In this document: positions 1 to 5,118 of the stretch, piece after piece
How the letters are laid out: each line of letters opens with the position of its first letter
Position numbering within the stretch: position 1 is the first letter of the stretch
NCBI GenBank assembly: GCA_937952445.1
Contig: CALGAA010000345.1
Span: 1 to 5,166, forward strand
Direction of reading: 5' to 3'
Source: an uncultured Bacteroidota bacterium
GTDB taxonomy: Bacteria; Bacteroidota; Bacteroidia; Chitinophagales; Saprospiraceae
Length of the DNA: 5,166 nt
The notes under the pieces: generated by a model
The model's input: the letters and a program-made list of their open reading frames with translations, nothing else
Told to the model about the DNA's origin: nothing
Database searches by the model: none
Made by a program: the position numbers and the translations under genes

Positions 1-108
1 GGGCATTATGTTCGTGATATGTATGTCGCCGTTATTTTTTGTCATATCGAAGAAGCTAAACCGCGTATAGCCTAAGCCACATACCCCGATAGCTATGGAG
101 GGTTCATG

Positions 109-186
109 ATGAAAGTATGGCGAAAAAGAATCCGTCAGATGTGTCACGAATATAGTAACTGGTGTACTAACCCATTACCGAAATAG
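109..186 (+). CDS. possible 25-residue small ORF with a strong ribosome binding site
   Basis: The frame runs from an ATG at 109 to a TAG at 184-186. A second in-frame ATG lies directly before it at 106. A purine-rich GGAGGG sits at 97-102, which puts the 109 ATG at a 6-nt spacing and the 106 ATG at only 3 nt, so 109 is the better start. The peptide is short and basic near its N-terminus (MKVWRKRIRQ), contains two cysteines, and has no evident membrane segment. I do not recognise it. It would converge on the cupin gene and end 9 bp from that gene's stop codon. The main argument for it is that its Shine-Dalgarno match is better than that of any larger gene here. The argument against it is that so short an open frame is expected by chance. 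It could equally be spurious or a relic. Confidence 0.2.
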   Translation: MKVWRKRIRQMCHEYSNWCTNPLPK

Positions 187-193
187 GAAATAG

Positions 194-212
194 TTTACCG
201 CAGGAAGGTAAA
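194..212 (-). terminator. weak stem-loop overlapping the cupin stop codon
   Basis: TTTACC at 194-199 pairs with GGTAAA at 207-212 around a 7-nt loop. The hairpin overlaps the last codons and the stop of the leftward cupin gene. On the minus strand it is followed by a pyrimidine-rich but interrupted stretch (CTATTTCCTATTT), not a clean T-run. This is the right place for the end of the leftward operon. The 6-bp A/T-rich stem and poor T-tract make it a weak candidate for an intrinsic terminator. Confidence 0.2.
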
Positions 213-491
213 TTTAATTTCATTGGGCATAAGATGAACGCCTTTGAATGCGGTTATCGCCCGGATTTGATGGGTAACATCCGGCGGAATGGTCTGAGCT
301 TCCCCGGCAGAGAGATTGATGAATTCTTCACCCAATTGCAGACTGATTTCGCCTTCATGAACGAATACGACCGATTCGAGATCGGCGTAATGCCTCGGCA
401 ACAGGGCGCCCGGATCGGCTTCCATCATTTTGGTGATTAGCTTTTGCCCTGTGGCGAGGACGCGGACCCGGGGTGGTGTAATCTTTTCCAT
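195..491 (-). CDS. small single-domain cupin protein
   Basis: A 98-residue protein covering about one cupin beta-barrel, the usual size of minimal cupin_2 proteins. The first cupin motif is visible at residues 28-47: G28, H34, E39 and G47 fit the G-x5-H-x-H-x3,4-E-x6-G pattern, but the second histidine position is alanine (HYA instead of HxH). The second motif lies at 63-74, with G63, P69 and H74 in place, while the usual glycine after the proline is aspartate. Three of the four usual metal ligands (H34, E39, H74) therefore remain. Metal binding is plausible but altered, and catalysis cannot be assumed; many such proteins are ligand-binding or sensor domains. No signal peptide is seen, so it is probably cytoplasmic. 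The gene starts 25 nt after the methyltransferase stop, so the two are likely co-transcribed. The leader holds only a weak AAGAAAG. Family call is firm; substrate unknown. Confidence 0.85.
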   Translation of the reverse strand: MEKITPPRVRVLATGQKLITKMMEADPGALLPRHYADLESVVFVHEGEISLQLGEEFINLSAGEAQTIPPDVTHQIRAITAFKGVHLMPNEIKFTFLR

Positions 492-516
492 GATTGTACT
501 TTCTTATTTTTTGTTT

Positions 517-1143
517 TTAAGCGGTTTCGATTCTCCGAAAACCGCAAAAGGTGAAATTTTGATTGCGGCCGGTAGGGGTGGTATGGTTCACCTGTTGGCA
601 TTCCAGTTTTTCAAACCCCGGTTGAAACCGCTGGGTCAAAGACCAGGCGGAATATTGCTTTATATCCACGCCGCTGCATTTTGTAGGGCCCGATTCTGAA
701 AACGTCCCCATGATCAGGGAGCCACCTGGGCGAATATGTGAACGGGCGGTTTCTACGTACGAATTGATTTCTGGCTCCTCTGTCAAAAAGTGAAACGCAG
801 CCCGGTCGTGCCACAAATCATAAAGCTCGTCAGATTGGAAACCAATCACATCAGCACTGATCCACGTAACTTTCGTTGCCCGTTCTCCCAGCCGTTTTTC
901 CGCTCTTTCGATGGCGGTTTCGGATATATCCAGGACCGTAATGTTTTGGTACCCCAAATCGAGTAAATGATCCACCAGGAAACTATCTCCTCCGCCGATG
1001 TCAATAATTTTGGCATCGGGCGGAAGTCCCAATTGCTGGATATAATCCAATGAGGTCCGGGGAACGGCTTGATACCAACTAAATTCATTGATGTTTTTAG
1101 TATGATAAATTTGTTCCCAATGCGCTTTTCTGTTCATGGTCAT
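517..1143 (-). CDS. class I SAM-dependent methyltransferase
   Basis: A 208-residue Rossmann-fold methyltransferase. The N-terminus carries HWEQIY (8-13) followed by a SWYQ segment (22-25), a signature of a broad bacterial family of small methyltransferases annotated only as class I SAM-dependent. Motif I, the SAM-binding glycine loop, is IIDIGGGDS (46-54). The acidic residue expected to bind the SAM ribose is D72 in VLDIS. D98 in the ISAD segment is the usual adenine-contact position, and WHDRAAFHFL (111-120) matches the post-motif region typical of this family. Length is normal and there is no signal peptide, so it should be cytoplasmic. The acceptor substrate cannot be deduced. Two starts compete: ATG at 1143 and an in-frame ATG two codons later at 1137; neither has a Shine-Dalgarno. 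It follows the baeRF gene by 73 nt and precedes the cupin by 25 nt, suggesting a shared transcript. Confidence 0.92.
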   Translation of the reverse strand: MTMNRKAHWEQIYHTKNINEFSWYQAVPRTSLDYIQQLGLPPDAKIIDIGGGDSFLVDHLLDLGYQNITVLDISETAIERAEKRLGERATKVTWISADVIGFQSDELYDLWHDRAAFHFLTEEPEINSYVETARSHIRPGGSLIMGTFSESGPTKCSGVDIKQYSAWSLTQRFQPGFEKLECQQVNHTTPTGRNQNFTFCGFRRIETA

Positions 1144-1216
1144 CGCTTAAAAACTGATCAGACCTGTGACCAAAATGGAATCGCGTCCCAATGCCCGAAG
1201 GTACAGCCATGACCCC

Positions 1217-2290
1217 TCAATACCGGGTAATCGCCCCAAAACCGTTGAACTTTTCGAGCTCACCGGGAGGGAGAAACACCACGTCCCCGCCATATTTTAA
1301 GTTCTCCTCGATCAGTTCATCATAAATATCATCGATAACATCCTTTTTGGTCCGATCATCCTCGTCGACAAAGGTGATGTGGCGGTTTTCGATAATGGCA
1401 GGCTGGAAAAGGCCTTGCTCGACGAATAGCGTCTGAACCCGTCCTTCCGTAATGCCCCGCCAGATCTCATTGACATCGCTGAGGAATTTATTTTGGTTGA
1501 CGGCTTTTTTAAGTTCTGCTTTGCGTGCTGCGATATTTTCCCTCACGAGCTCCCGCATGATTTCCCAGGCTTTACCGACGATGGTATGTACATTTCCGTC
1601 CGAACCGTCTGTGTTGAAAAAGGCATCGATAAGGCTGTCTTTTTCGTCAGCCACTTCCAGGTATGCCGAATAGTTGCTTTCGTCGGTACAAATCAACACG
1701 GGTAAAGGGTTGCTTTTGCGAACTTTGTTGACCTCCTTGTCAACTATGTTGAAGAATTCGGCCAGAAGCCGGTCAGACTTGCTGGATATGGACAAATCGA
1801 CCCGATCAGTGGTGTTGAAATGTTCGTTTTCGACGGGGAAATTTCCGGAAAATTCACGGACGAACTTGTCGTTATAGGCTTCGAGTAGCCTGGCCTTTTG
1901 TCTATTCAGTACCAGGATGTAGTAACTGGTTTCTTTGTGCAACGTCCTGATCAAATCCCGGGTGGCAAAGGTTTGATCGATGATGCATCGGTCGACCACT
2001 TCGATGGGAAACCGCATGTACTGCGAGATTTCTTCGTTCACAAACAGCGCCAGACTTTCCAGGTTTTGGTTGTGATCGATCGAGGAAGCCAGCGTGTTCA
2101 GCCGTTCGATTAAAGCGCGTGCCTTGCGCTTGTCGTAGTCATTCAAAAGACGGGTTTCGGCTTCTTTAACTAAATTTTTTAAGGTTATGGGATCCCTGGC
2201 ATTGTCCGGTCTGGTCCGGTGCGTATTCATGATAATGGTGATACAGGGATCTGCTACGATGGATTTGAGTGTTTTCAATTCTATATTCAT
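1217..2290 (-). CDS. baeRF family 3 protein (bacterial relative of archaeo-eukaryotic release factor 1)
   Basis: A 357-residue soluble protein with the layout I associate with the bacterial archaeo-eukaryotic release factor family 3. Near the N-terminus is a beta-strand plus THR motif (CITIIMNTHRTRP, 16-28), then DPITLKNLVKEAE (33-45), as commonly seen in this family. A central strand YYILVLNRQKARLLE (123-137) opens the second domain. The C-terminal domain ends GGDVVFLPPGELEKFNGFGA (334-353) and then ITRY, matching the usual ending in which a V-rich strand is followed by a short hydrophobic tail finishing RY. I find no GGQ tripeptide, the peptide-release motif of true eRF1, so classical termination activity is not indicated. 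The role is unsettled; action on ribosomes or RNA is an inference from the fold family. It is first in the leftward group, with an A/T-rich leader and no Shine-Dalgarno. A short upstream ATG (2298-2300) is closed at once by a stop overlapping the true start. Confidence 0.8.
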   Translation of the reverse strand: MNIELKTLKSIVADPCITIIMNTHRTRPDNARDPITLKNLVKEAETRLLNDYDKRKARALIERLNTLASSIDHNQNLESLALFVNEEISQYMRFPIEVVDRCIIDQTFATRDLIRTLHKETSYYILVLNRQKARLLEAYNDKFVREFSGNFPVENEHFNTTDRVDLSISSKSDRLLAEFFNIVDKEVNKVRKSNPLPVLICTDESNYSAYLEVADEKDSLIDAFFNTDGSDGNVHTIVGKAWEIMRELVRENIAARKAELKKAVNQNKFLSDVNEIWRGITEGRVQTLFVEQGLFQPAIIENRHITFVDEDDRTKKDVIDDIYDELIEENLKYGGDVVFLPPGELEKFNGFGAITRY

Positions 2291-2632
2291 AGGTGCATTT
2301 GTTTATTGGTTAATTTAAAACGACGCGATTGATCGATTGGTCTGAATCGAAAATACATAATTTTCACTGGACTACATACTATAAACTTTCCTCATAAATA
2401 AAGGTTTGGTCGAAATGGGGATTATACAGTATTTGCTTTGGTTTATCTCGCGGGTCAAATTTTAAGTTCCTCAACACCGTGTTTTTACAGGTTTCGTTGG
2501 GGATACCAGATTGGGGAAGCGTGACCCCACGAAATTTCAAGTAAAAAATATACTGAGCAGCGAACCCGAAGTTAACTTACTTGATTTGGCAGATGAAATT
2601 TGGGAAGGGAGGTCGCAGGCAGAAGCTCCCCC

Positions 2633-2657
2633 TGCCATGGTTGGGCCCCAATTGGCA
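2633..2657. repeat. imperfect 25-bp inverted repeat (dyad)
   Basis: TGCCA (2633-2637) pairs with TGGCA (2653-2657), and inside them TTGGG (2641-2645) pairs with CCCAA (2647-2651) around a single central C. The arms differ by an internal loop of three bases on the left against one on the right, giving ten base pairs in all. The overlapping 8-bp palindrome CCAATTGG lies at 2648-2655. It could be a protein-binding dyad or the remains of a small palindromic repeat element. With no tight loop and no gene directly next to it, function is unclear. Confidence 0.5.
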
Positions 2658-2681
2658 TCGTTTCTTTTTAATATCCGGAAA

Positions 2682-2711
2682 TCTTCGTTACCTTTGCGGC
2701 TTCGTTTTGTG
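2682..2711 (-). repeat. probable degraded relative of the CACGAAG-type intergenic repeat
   Basis: Read on the minus strand, this segment consists of short runs CACAAAA, CGAAGC, CGCAAAG and GTAACGAAG. That is the same vocabulary of alternating CACAAAG / GCGAAG units that makes up the 49-bp repeat at 4523-4571, but in opposite orientation and not identical to it. I read it as an older, diverged member of one repeat family. The similarity is by eye only and the sequence is low in complexity, so chance resemblance is possible. Confidence 0.4.
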
Positions 2712-2952
2712 AAAAAGATCGGCTGTTGTTCCAAATAGAGAATTTCTATGGAAGTTTTTTTCTGACCCGGCTTCGATGGGATGTTCTGGTCATCCCCCAT
2801 ATCGCTGGGATTGGTGTAGGACTGACGGATAAAATTGAAAAGTATTGATGAAGGAGAGCTCGACCATTAATCATCTTCTACCACCGCCCTGAATCGTTAA
2901 CCGGTTCTGAGGCTATTTTGCAATCTAAAAACTTTGTTGAATTCAAATTACT

Positions 2953-2972
2953 GTAATTGGGTCTCCAATTAC
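2953..2972 (+). promoter_or_regulatory. perfect 8-bp stem-loop immediately upstream of the SulP start codon
   Basis: GTAATTGG (2953-2960) and CCAATTAC (2965-2972) are exact reverse complements separated by GTCT, and the structure ends 13 nt before the ATG at 2986. As DNA it would make a 20-bp dyad suited to a dimeric regulator; as RNA it is a tight hairpin close to where the ribosome binds. Position and perfection both point to control of the transporter gene. There is no T-run after it, so it is not an intrinsic terminator. I could not identify a convincing promoter around it, so operator and RNA-hairpin readings remain open. Confidence 0.5.
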
Positions 2973-2985
2973 CTTCAAATCCTGT

Positions 2986-4515
2986 ATGAGAAAGTATTTA
3001 AACCTGTTCGATTTTACTCAGGAAGTTGATTATAAGACCGAAGTATTGTCCGGGCTGACGGTAGCGATGGCTCTGATCCCTGAGGCCGTAGCTTTTGCAT
3101 TGATCGCCGGATTGTCCCCATTGACCGGATTGTACGCGGCATTTGTCATGGGGCTGGTCACATCGATCCTCGGGGGACGACCCGGAATGATTTCGGGAGC
3201 TACGGGCGCGGTCGCAGTAGTGTTGATTTCCCTGGTGGTTTCGCACGGTGTGGAGTATGTATTTGCGACGGTCATATTAGCCGGCTTGCTGCAGGTGGGC
3301 GCCGGGGTTGCCCGGTTGGGTAAATTCATGCGGTTGGTGCCCACGCCGGTGATTATGGGTTTTGTCAACGGGCTGGCCATTATCATATTTATGTCACAGC
3401 TCGATCAGTTCAAGGACAGTTCCGGTCAATGGCTCACCGGTCCGACGATGTACATTTTGCTGGGTCTGGTTCTGCTGACCATGCTCATCATCTGGGGACT
3501 GCCGCGACTGACCAAAGCGGTTCCGGCTTCCCTGGTCTCCATTTTGGTCGTTTTTGGCATCGTGCTTTTGTTCGGTATTGATACCAAAACCGTCGGTGAT
3601 ATCGCGTCTATTCAGGGCGGATTTCCACCGTTTCATATTCCTGCTGTTCCGGTTTCGTTTGAAACATTGGCCATTATTTTCCCCTATGCGGCTATTGTGG
3701 CCGGGGTGGGTCTCATCGAAAGTTTGCTCACGCTGAACATCATCGATGAAATCACCGAAACGCGGGGTCGAAGCAACAAAGAATCCTTTGCACAGGGAGT
3801 GGCCAATATCCTTTCCGGATTTTTCTCGGGAATGGGTGGATGTGCCATGCTGGGGCAAAGTCTGATCAACATATCAAATGGTGCCCGTGCTCGTCTGTCG
3901 GGGATTGTGGCCTCGGTGGCGCTGTTGATTTTCATCATGTTCGGAGCCAATCTTGTCGAACAGTTGCCTATGGCCGCGCTGACCGGATTGATGATCATGG
4001 TCGCGATCGGAACTTTTGAATGGGCCAGCCTGAGAACGTTTAACAAAATGCCCCGATCTGACGTGTTCGTCATGGTGGTCGTCACGGGGACGACTGCGGT
4101 ACTGCACAATCTTGCGTTGGCTGTCGTCATCGGTGTGATCATCGCGGCATTGGTTTTTGCCTGGGACAACGCCAAGCGCATTCGCGCCCGAAAGTCCATT
4201 GACGAAAACGGAATAAAACACTACGAAATATATGGACCGCTGTTTTTTGGATCGGTAGCGGTGTTCAATGAGAAATTTGATATCCAAAACGATCCCGAAG
4301 AGATTATTATCGATTTTAAGGAGAGCCGTGTGGTCGATATGTCCGCCATCGAAGCGCTCAACAAAATCACGGGGCGGTATTTGAAAGTCGGCAAAAAGGT
4401 CCACTTGCGTCACTTAAGCCCGGATTGTCAAAAATTGTTGAAAAACGCGGATAAGATTATTGACGTCAACGTGGTGGAAGATCCCAATTACAAAGTCGTG
4501 ATCGATCGGTTTTAG
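2986..4515 (+). CDS. SulP-family inorganic anion transporter with C-terminal STAS domain
   Basis: A 509-residue inner-membrane protein of the SLC26/SulP family, which moves anions such as sulfate, bicarbonate or dicarboxylates; this sequence does not reveal the substrate. The start fits the family: a short cytoplasmic N-terminus precedes the conserved first membrane helix GLTVAMALIPEAVAFALIAG (23-42), then LSPLTGLYAAF (43-53) and GRPGMISGATGAVAVV (64-79). Further hallmarks are MGFVNGLAIIIFMSQL (124-139), GLIESLLTLNIIDE (242-255) and the GMGGCAMLGQSLINISNGAR segment (282-301). Hydrophobic segments continue to about residue 393, followed by a basic linker. The STAS domain spans roughly 411-505, with IIDFKESRVVDMSAIEALNK (441-460) as its core strand and helix. 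Length is near the lower end for the family, as in compact bacterial forms. It is transcribed away from the baeRF group with no partner downstream, so it is probably monocistronic. It has no Shine-Dalgarno and a hairpin sits just before the ATG. Confidence 0.96.
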   Translation: MRKYLNLFDFTQEVDYKTEVLSGLTVAMALIPEAVAFALIAGLSPLTGLYAAFVMGLVTSILGGRPGMISGATGAVAVVLISLVVSHGVEYVFATVILAGLLQVGAGVARLGKFMRLVPTPVIMGFVNGLAIIIFMSQLDQFKDSSGQWLTGPTMYILLGLVLLTMLIIWGLPRLTKAVPASLVSILVVFGIVLLFGIDTKTVGDIASIQGGFPPFHIPAVPVSFETLAIIFPYAAIVAGVGLIESLLTLNIIDEITETRGRSNKESFAQGVANILSGFFSGMGGCAMLGQSLINISNGARARLSGIVASVALLIFIMFGANLVEQLPMAALTGLMIMVAIGTFEWASLRTFNKMPRSDVFVMVVVTGTTAVLHNLALAVVIGVIIAALVFAWDNAKRIRARKSIDENGIKHYEIYGPLFFGSVAVFNEKFDIQNDPEEIIIDFKESRVVDMSAIEALNKITGRYLKVGKKVHLRHLSPDCQKLLKNADKIIDVNVVEDPNYKVVIDRF

Positions 4516-4522
4516 AATAATT

Positions 4523-4571
4523 GGGGCCACAAAGGCACGAGGGCGCGAAGACTCAAGGAACGACTGGGAGC
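4523..4571 (+). repeat. 49-bp direct repeat A, copy 1
   Basis: This 49-bp segment recurs without a mismatch at 4603-4651, exactly 80 bp further on. After a leading GGGG it falls into 8-bp quasi-repeats with a GCACGAAG-like consensus: CCACAAAG, GCACGAGG, GCGCGAAG, ACTCAAGG, AACGACTG. This is the style of intergenic repeat seen in many environmental bacterial genomes. It begins 8 bp after the SulP stop codon. Confidence 0.9.
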
Positions 4572-4572
4572 A

Positions 4573-4598
4573 CCTGTGGCGATAAAGAAAGACACGAA
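4573..4598 (+). repeat. 26-bp direct repeat B, copy 1
   Basis: A 26-bp sequence starting CCTGTGGCGATAAAG and ending GACACGAA, matched exactly at 4791-4816 (offset 218 bp). It starts one base after repeat A copy 1, so A and B form one contiguous unit here. Its last part (AAAGACACGAA) has the same CACGAAG flavour as repeat A. Confidence 0.85.
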
Positions 4599-4602
4599 AT
4601 GG

Positions 4603-4651
4603 GGGGCCACAAAGGCACGAGGGCGCGAAGACTCAAGGAACGACTGGGAGC
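4603..4651 (+). repeat. 49-bp direct repeat A, copy 2
   Basis: Identical over all 49 positions to 4523-4571. The flanking bases differ on both sides (T against G before, A against G after), which fixes the boundaries. The lack of any mismatch implies a recent duplication or ongoing homogenisation. Unlike copy 1 it is not followed directly by repeat B; 139 bp of other sequence intervene. Confidence 0.9.
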
Positions 4652-4790
4652 GACGTGCGGTGCGAACCTTGCGACATGCCCCCAATATCGTTGGTGGGAG
4701 ACCTTGTCCGACGTAGTTGGCAAGCTGTATATTTGTGCTTATCGAGTCCAATTTGCCAACGTTGTGGCGGACATAAGTACACCGGGATCG
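4652..4790. mobile_element. candidate 139-bp insertion carrying an imperfect inverted repeat
   Basis: This segment separates repeat A copy 2 from repeat B copy 2, whereas copy 1 of A and B lie one base apart, so it behaves like an insertion into an A-B unit. Inside it, TGTCCG (4705-4710) and GTTGGCAA (4716-4723) pair with CGGACA (4768-4773) and TTGCCAAC (4753-4760), leaving a central region of about 29 nt. GGTG (4659-4662 or 4693-4696) can also pair with CACC (4780-4783). The outer ends CGA (4651-4653) and TCG (4788-4790) are complementary but too short to count as proven terminal repeats. It codes for nothing evident. It could be a small non-autonomous element or simply another member of the intergenic repeat mosaic. 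Confidence 0.35.
4705..4773. repeat. imperfect inverted repeat with 6-bp and 8-bp arms
   Basis: Outer arms TGTCCG and CGGACA and inner arms GTTGGCAA and TTGCCAAC are perfect reverse complements. Between outer and inner arms lie 5 nt on the left and 7 nt on the right that do not pair. The right arm can also fold on itself (GCCA 4755-4758 with TGGC 4765-4768), which suggests each arm derives from its own small GTCCGCC...GGCGGAC-type palindrome. The result is a possible cruciform or RNA hairpin between SulP and the following sequence. Confidence 0.6.
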
Positions 4791-4801
4791 CCTGTGGCGA
4801 T
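4787..4801. repeat. short hairpin ATCGCC-TGT-GGCGAT
   Basis: ATCGCC (4787-4792) pairs perfectly with GGCGAT (4796-4801) across a 3-nt loop. The right arm and loop belong to repeat B copy 2, while the left arm lies mostly outside it. At copy 1 the equivalent left arm reads AGCACC, so the perfect hairpin exists only here. Confidence 0.55.
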
Positions 4802-4816
4802 AAAGAAAGACACGAA
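4791..4816 (+). repeat. 26-bp direct repeat B, copy 2
   Basis: Exact match over 26 bp to 4573-4598. The following bases differ (AAT at copy 1, GGT here), so here the CACGAAG motif is completed. It directly abuts the 139-bp segment on its left. Confidence 0.85.
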
Positions 4817-4844
4817 GGTAGTAAGCTTTTCCGATTCACGAAAG

Positions 4845-4867
4845 AACTGACCTCAGCGAGGTCGAAG
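4845..4867. repeat. palindromic hairpin repeat, copy 1
   Basis: This 23-bp sequence recurs at 4896-4918 with one difference. Its core is GACCTC-AGC-GAGGTC (4849-4863), a perfect 6-bp stem with a 3-nt loop, extended by a T-G wobble pair at 4848 and 4864. It is followed by GAAG. It resembles a REP-like extragenic palindrome. It could form a hairpin in either transcript strand, but lacks a T-run, so a terminator role is not supported. Confidence 0.75.
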
Positions 4868-4895
4868 TACGTTAGTCGGGACGATCTACGATAGG

Positions 4896-4918
4896 AACCG
4901 ACCTCAGCGAGGTCGAAG
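4896..4918. repeat. palindromic hairpin repeat, copy 2
   Basis: Same 23-bp element as 4845-4867, 51 bp downstream and in the same orientation. The single change (C at 4899 instead of T) converts the wobble at the base of the stem to a C-G pair, giving a perfect 7-bp stem (4899-4905 with 4909-4915). The only difference between the copies thus keeps or improves pairing, as expected if the folded form matters. Confidence 0.75.
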
Positions 4919-5090
4919 AATAGGCAATTTATTGTTGGTTTCCACCTCGAAAGCCAGGATTTGAAGATTAACTTATAAATATCTGGGGGTATTGCATGTT
5001 TCTGATGTCTATCGTACGAGGGGGCATTATCCTTTAGGAAAAATTAACCCGAACTATTCACCACATACAGGCCAAATCCGATATAAATTT

Positions 5091-5118
5091 TTGATTGTCA
5101 ATCTGATATTTGTACAAA
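5091..5118 (+). promoter_or_regulatory. weak candidate rightward promoter overlapping two small palindromes
   Basis: TTGATT (5091-5096) and TACAAA (5113-5118) are spaced 16 nt apart and each matches four of six consensus sigma-70 positions. The same bases contain GATTG-T-CAATC (5093-5103) and the 10-bp palindrome TTTGTACAAA (5109-5118), which could be operator half-sites. Any regulated gene would lie past the right edge, so there is no direct support. Confidence 0.2.

Larger units (their letters stand above)
2291..2985. other. 695-bp divergent intergenic region with no supported gene
   Basis: This stretch lies between the divergent baeRF and SulP genes and must contain promoters for both. 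On the minus strand there is a perfect TATAAT at 2426-2421; its best upstream TTGACC (2458-2453) is 26 nt away, too far for a standard sigma-70 promoter, so I do not call it. The frames open at 2466-2738 and 2672-2848 have no ATG start, overlap each other and the repeat relic, and are not called. Also present are an imperfect 25-bp dyad (2633-2657), two interleaved 5-bp inverted repeats just before it (2607-2635), a palindrome AACCGGTT (2899-2906) and the hairpin directly before SulP (2953-2972). The length and inverted repeats suggest decayed repeat DNA plus regulatory sequence. Confidence 0.6.

Noticed and set aside
1..75. Frame open from the left edge to a TAA at 73-75 that might be the end of a neighbouring gene
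   Set aside because: Only 24 codons and no recognisable content; this length is common by chance.
2421..2458. Minus-strand promoter with perfect TATAAT (2426-2421) and TTGACC (2458-2453)
   Set aside because: The 26-nt spacing is far outside the normal 16-18 nt, and the hexamer at the proper distance is a poor match.
2466..2738. Rightward open frame across the intergenic region (TTG at 2511 as earliest plausible start)
   Set aside because: No ATG, no ribosome binding site, no recognisable motif, and its end overlaps the repeat relic at 2682-2711.
2537..2800. Minus-strand 87-codon frame in the divergent region
   Set aside because: It is antisense through the dyad and repeat relic, has atypical composition, and shows no domain. 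It reads as a spurious ORF on repeat sequence.
2672..2848. Open + frame of 58 codons ending at a TGA, with a protein-like hydrophobic C-terminal half
   Set aside because: No ATG start anywhere in it and it begins inside repeat-like DNA. It could be a gene remnant, but nothing identifies it.
4521..4894. Several overlapping frames of 68-109 codons on both strands after SulP
   Set aside because: They translate the A, B and hairpin repeats in different frames; no frame is favoured and all have repeat-derived Arg/Lys-rich composition.
4523..4918. CRISPR array
   Set aside because: There are only two perfect copies of the 49-bp unit with a 31-bp gap, the other repeats are different sequences, and no cas gene is in view.
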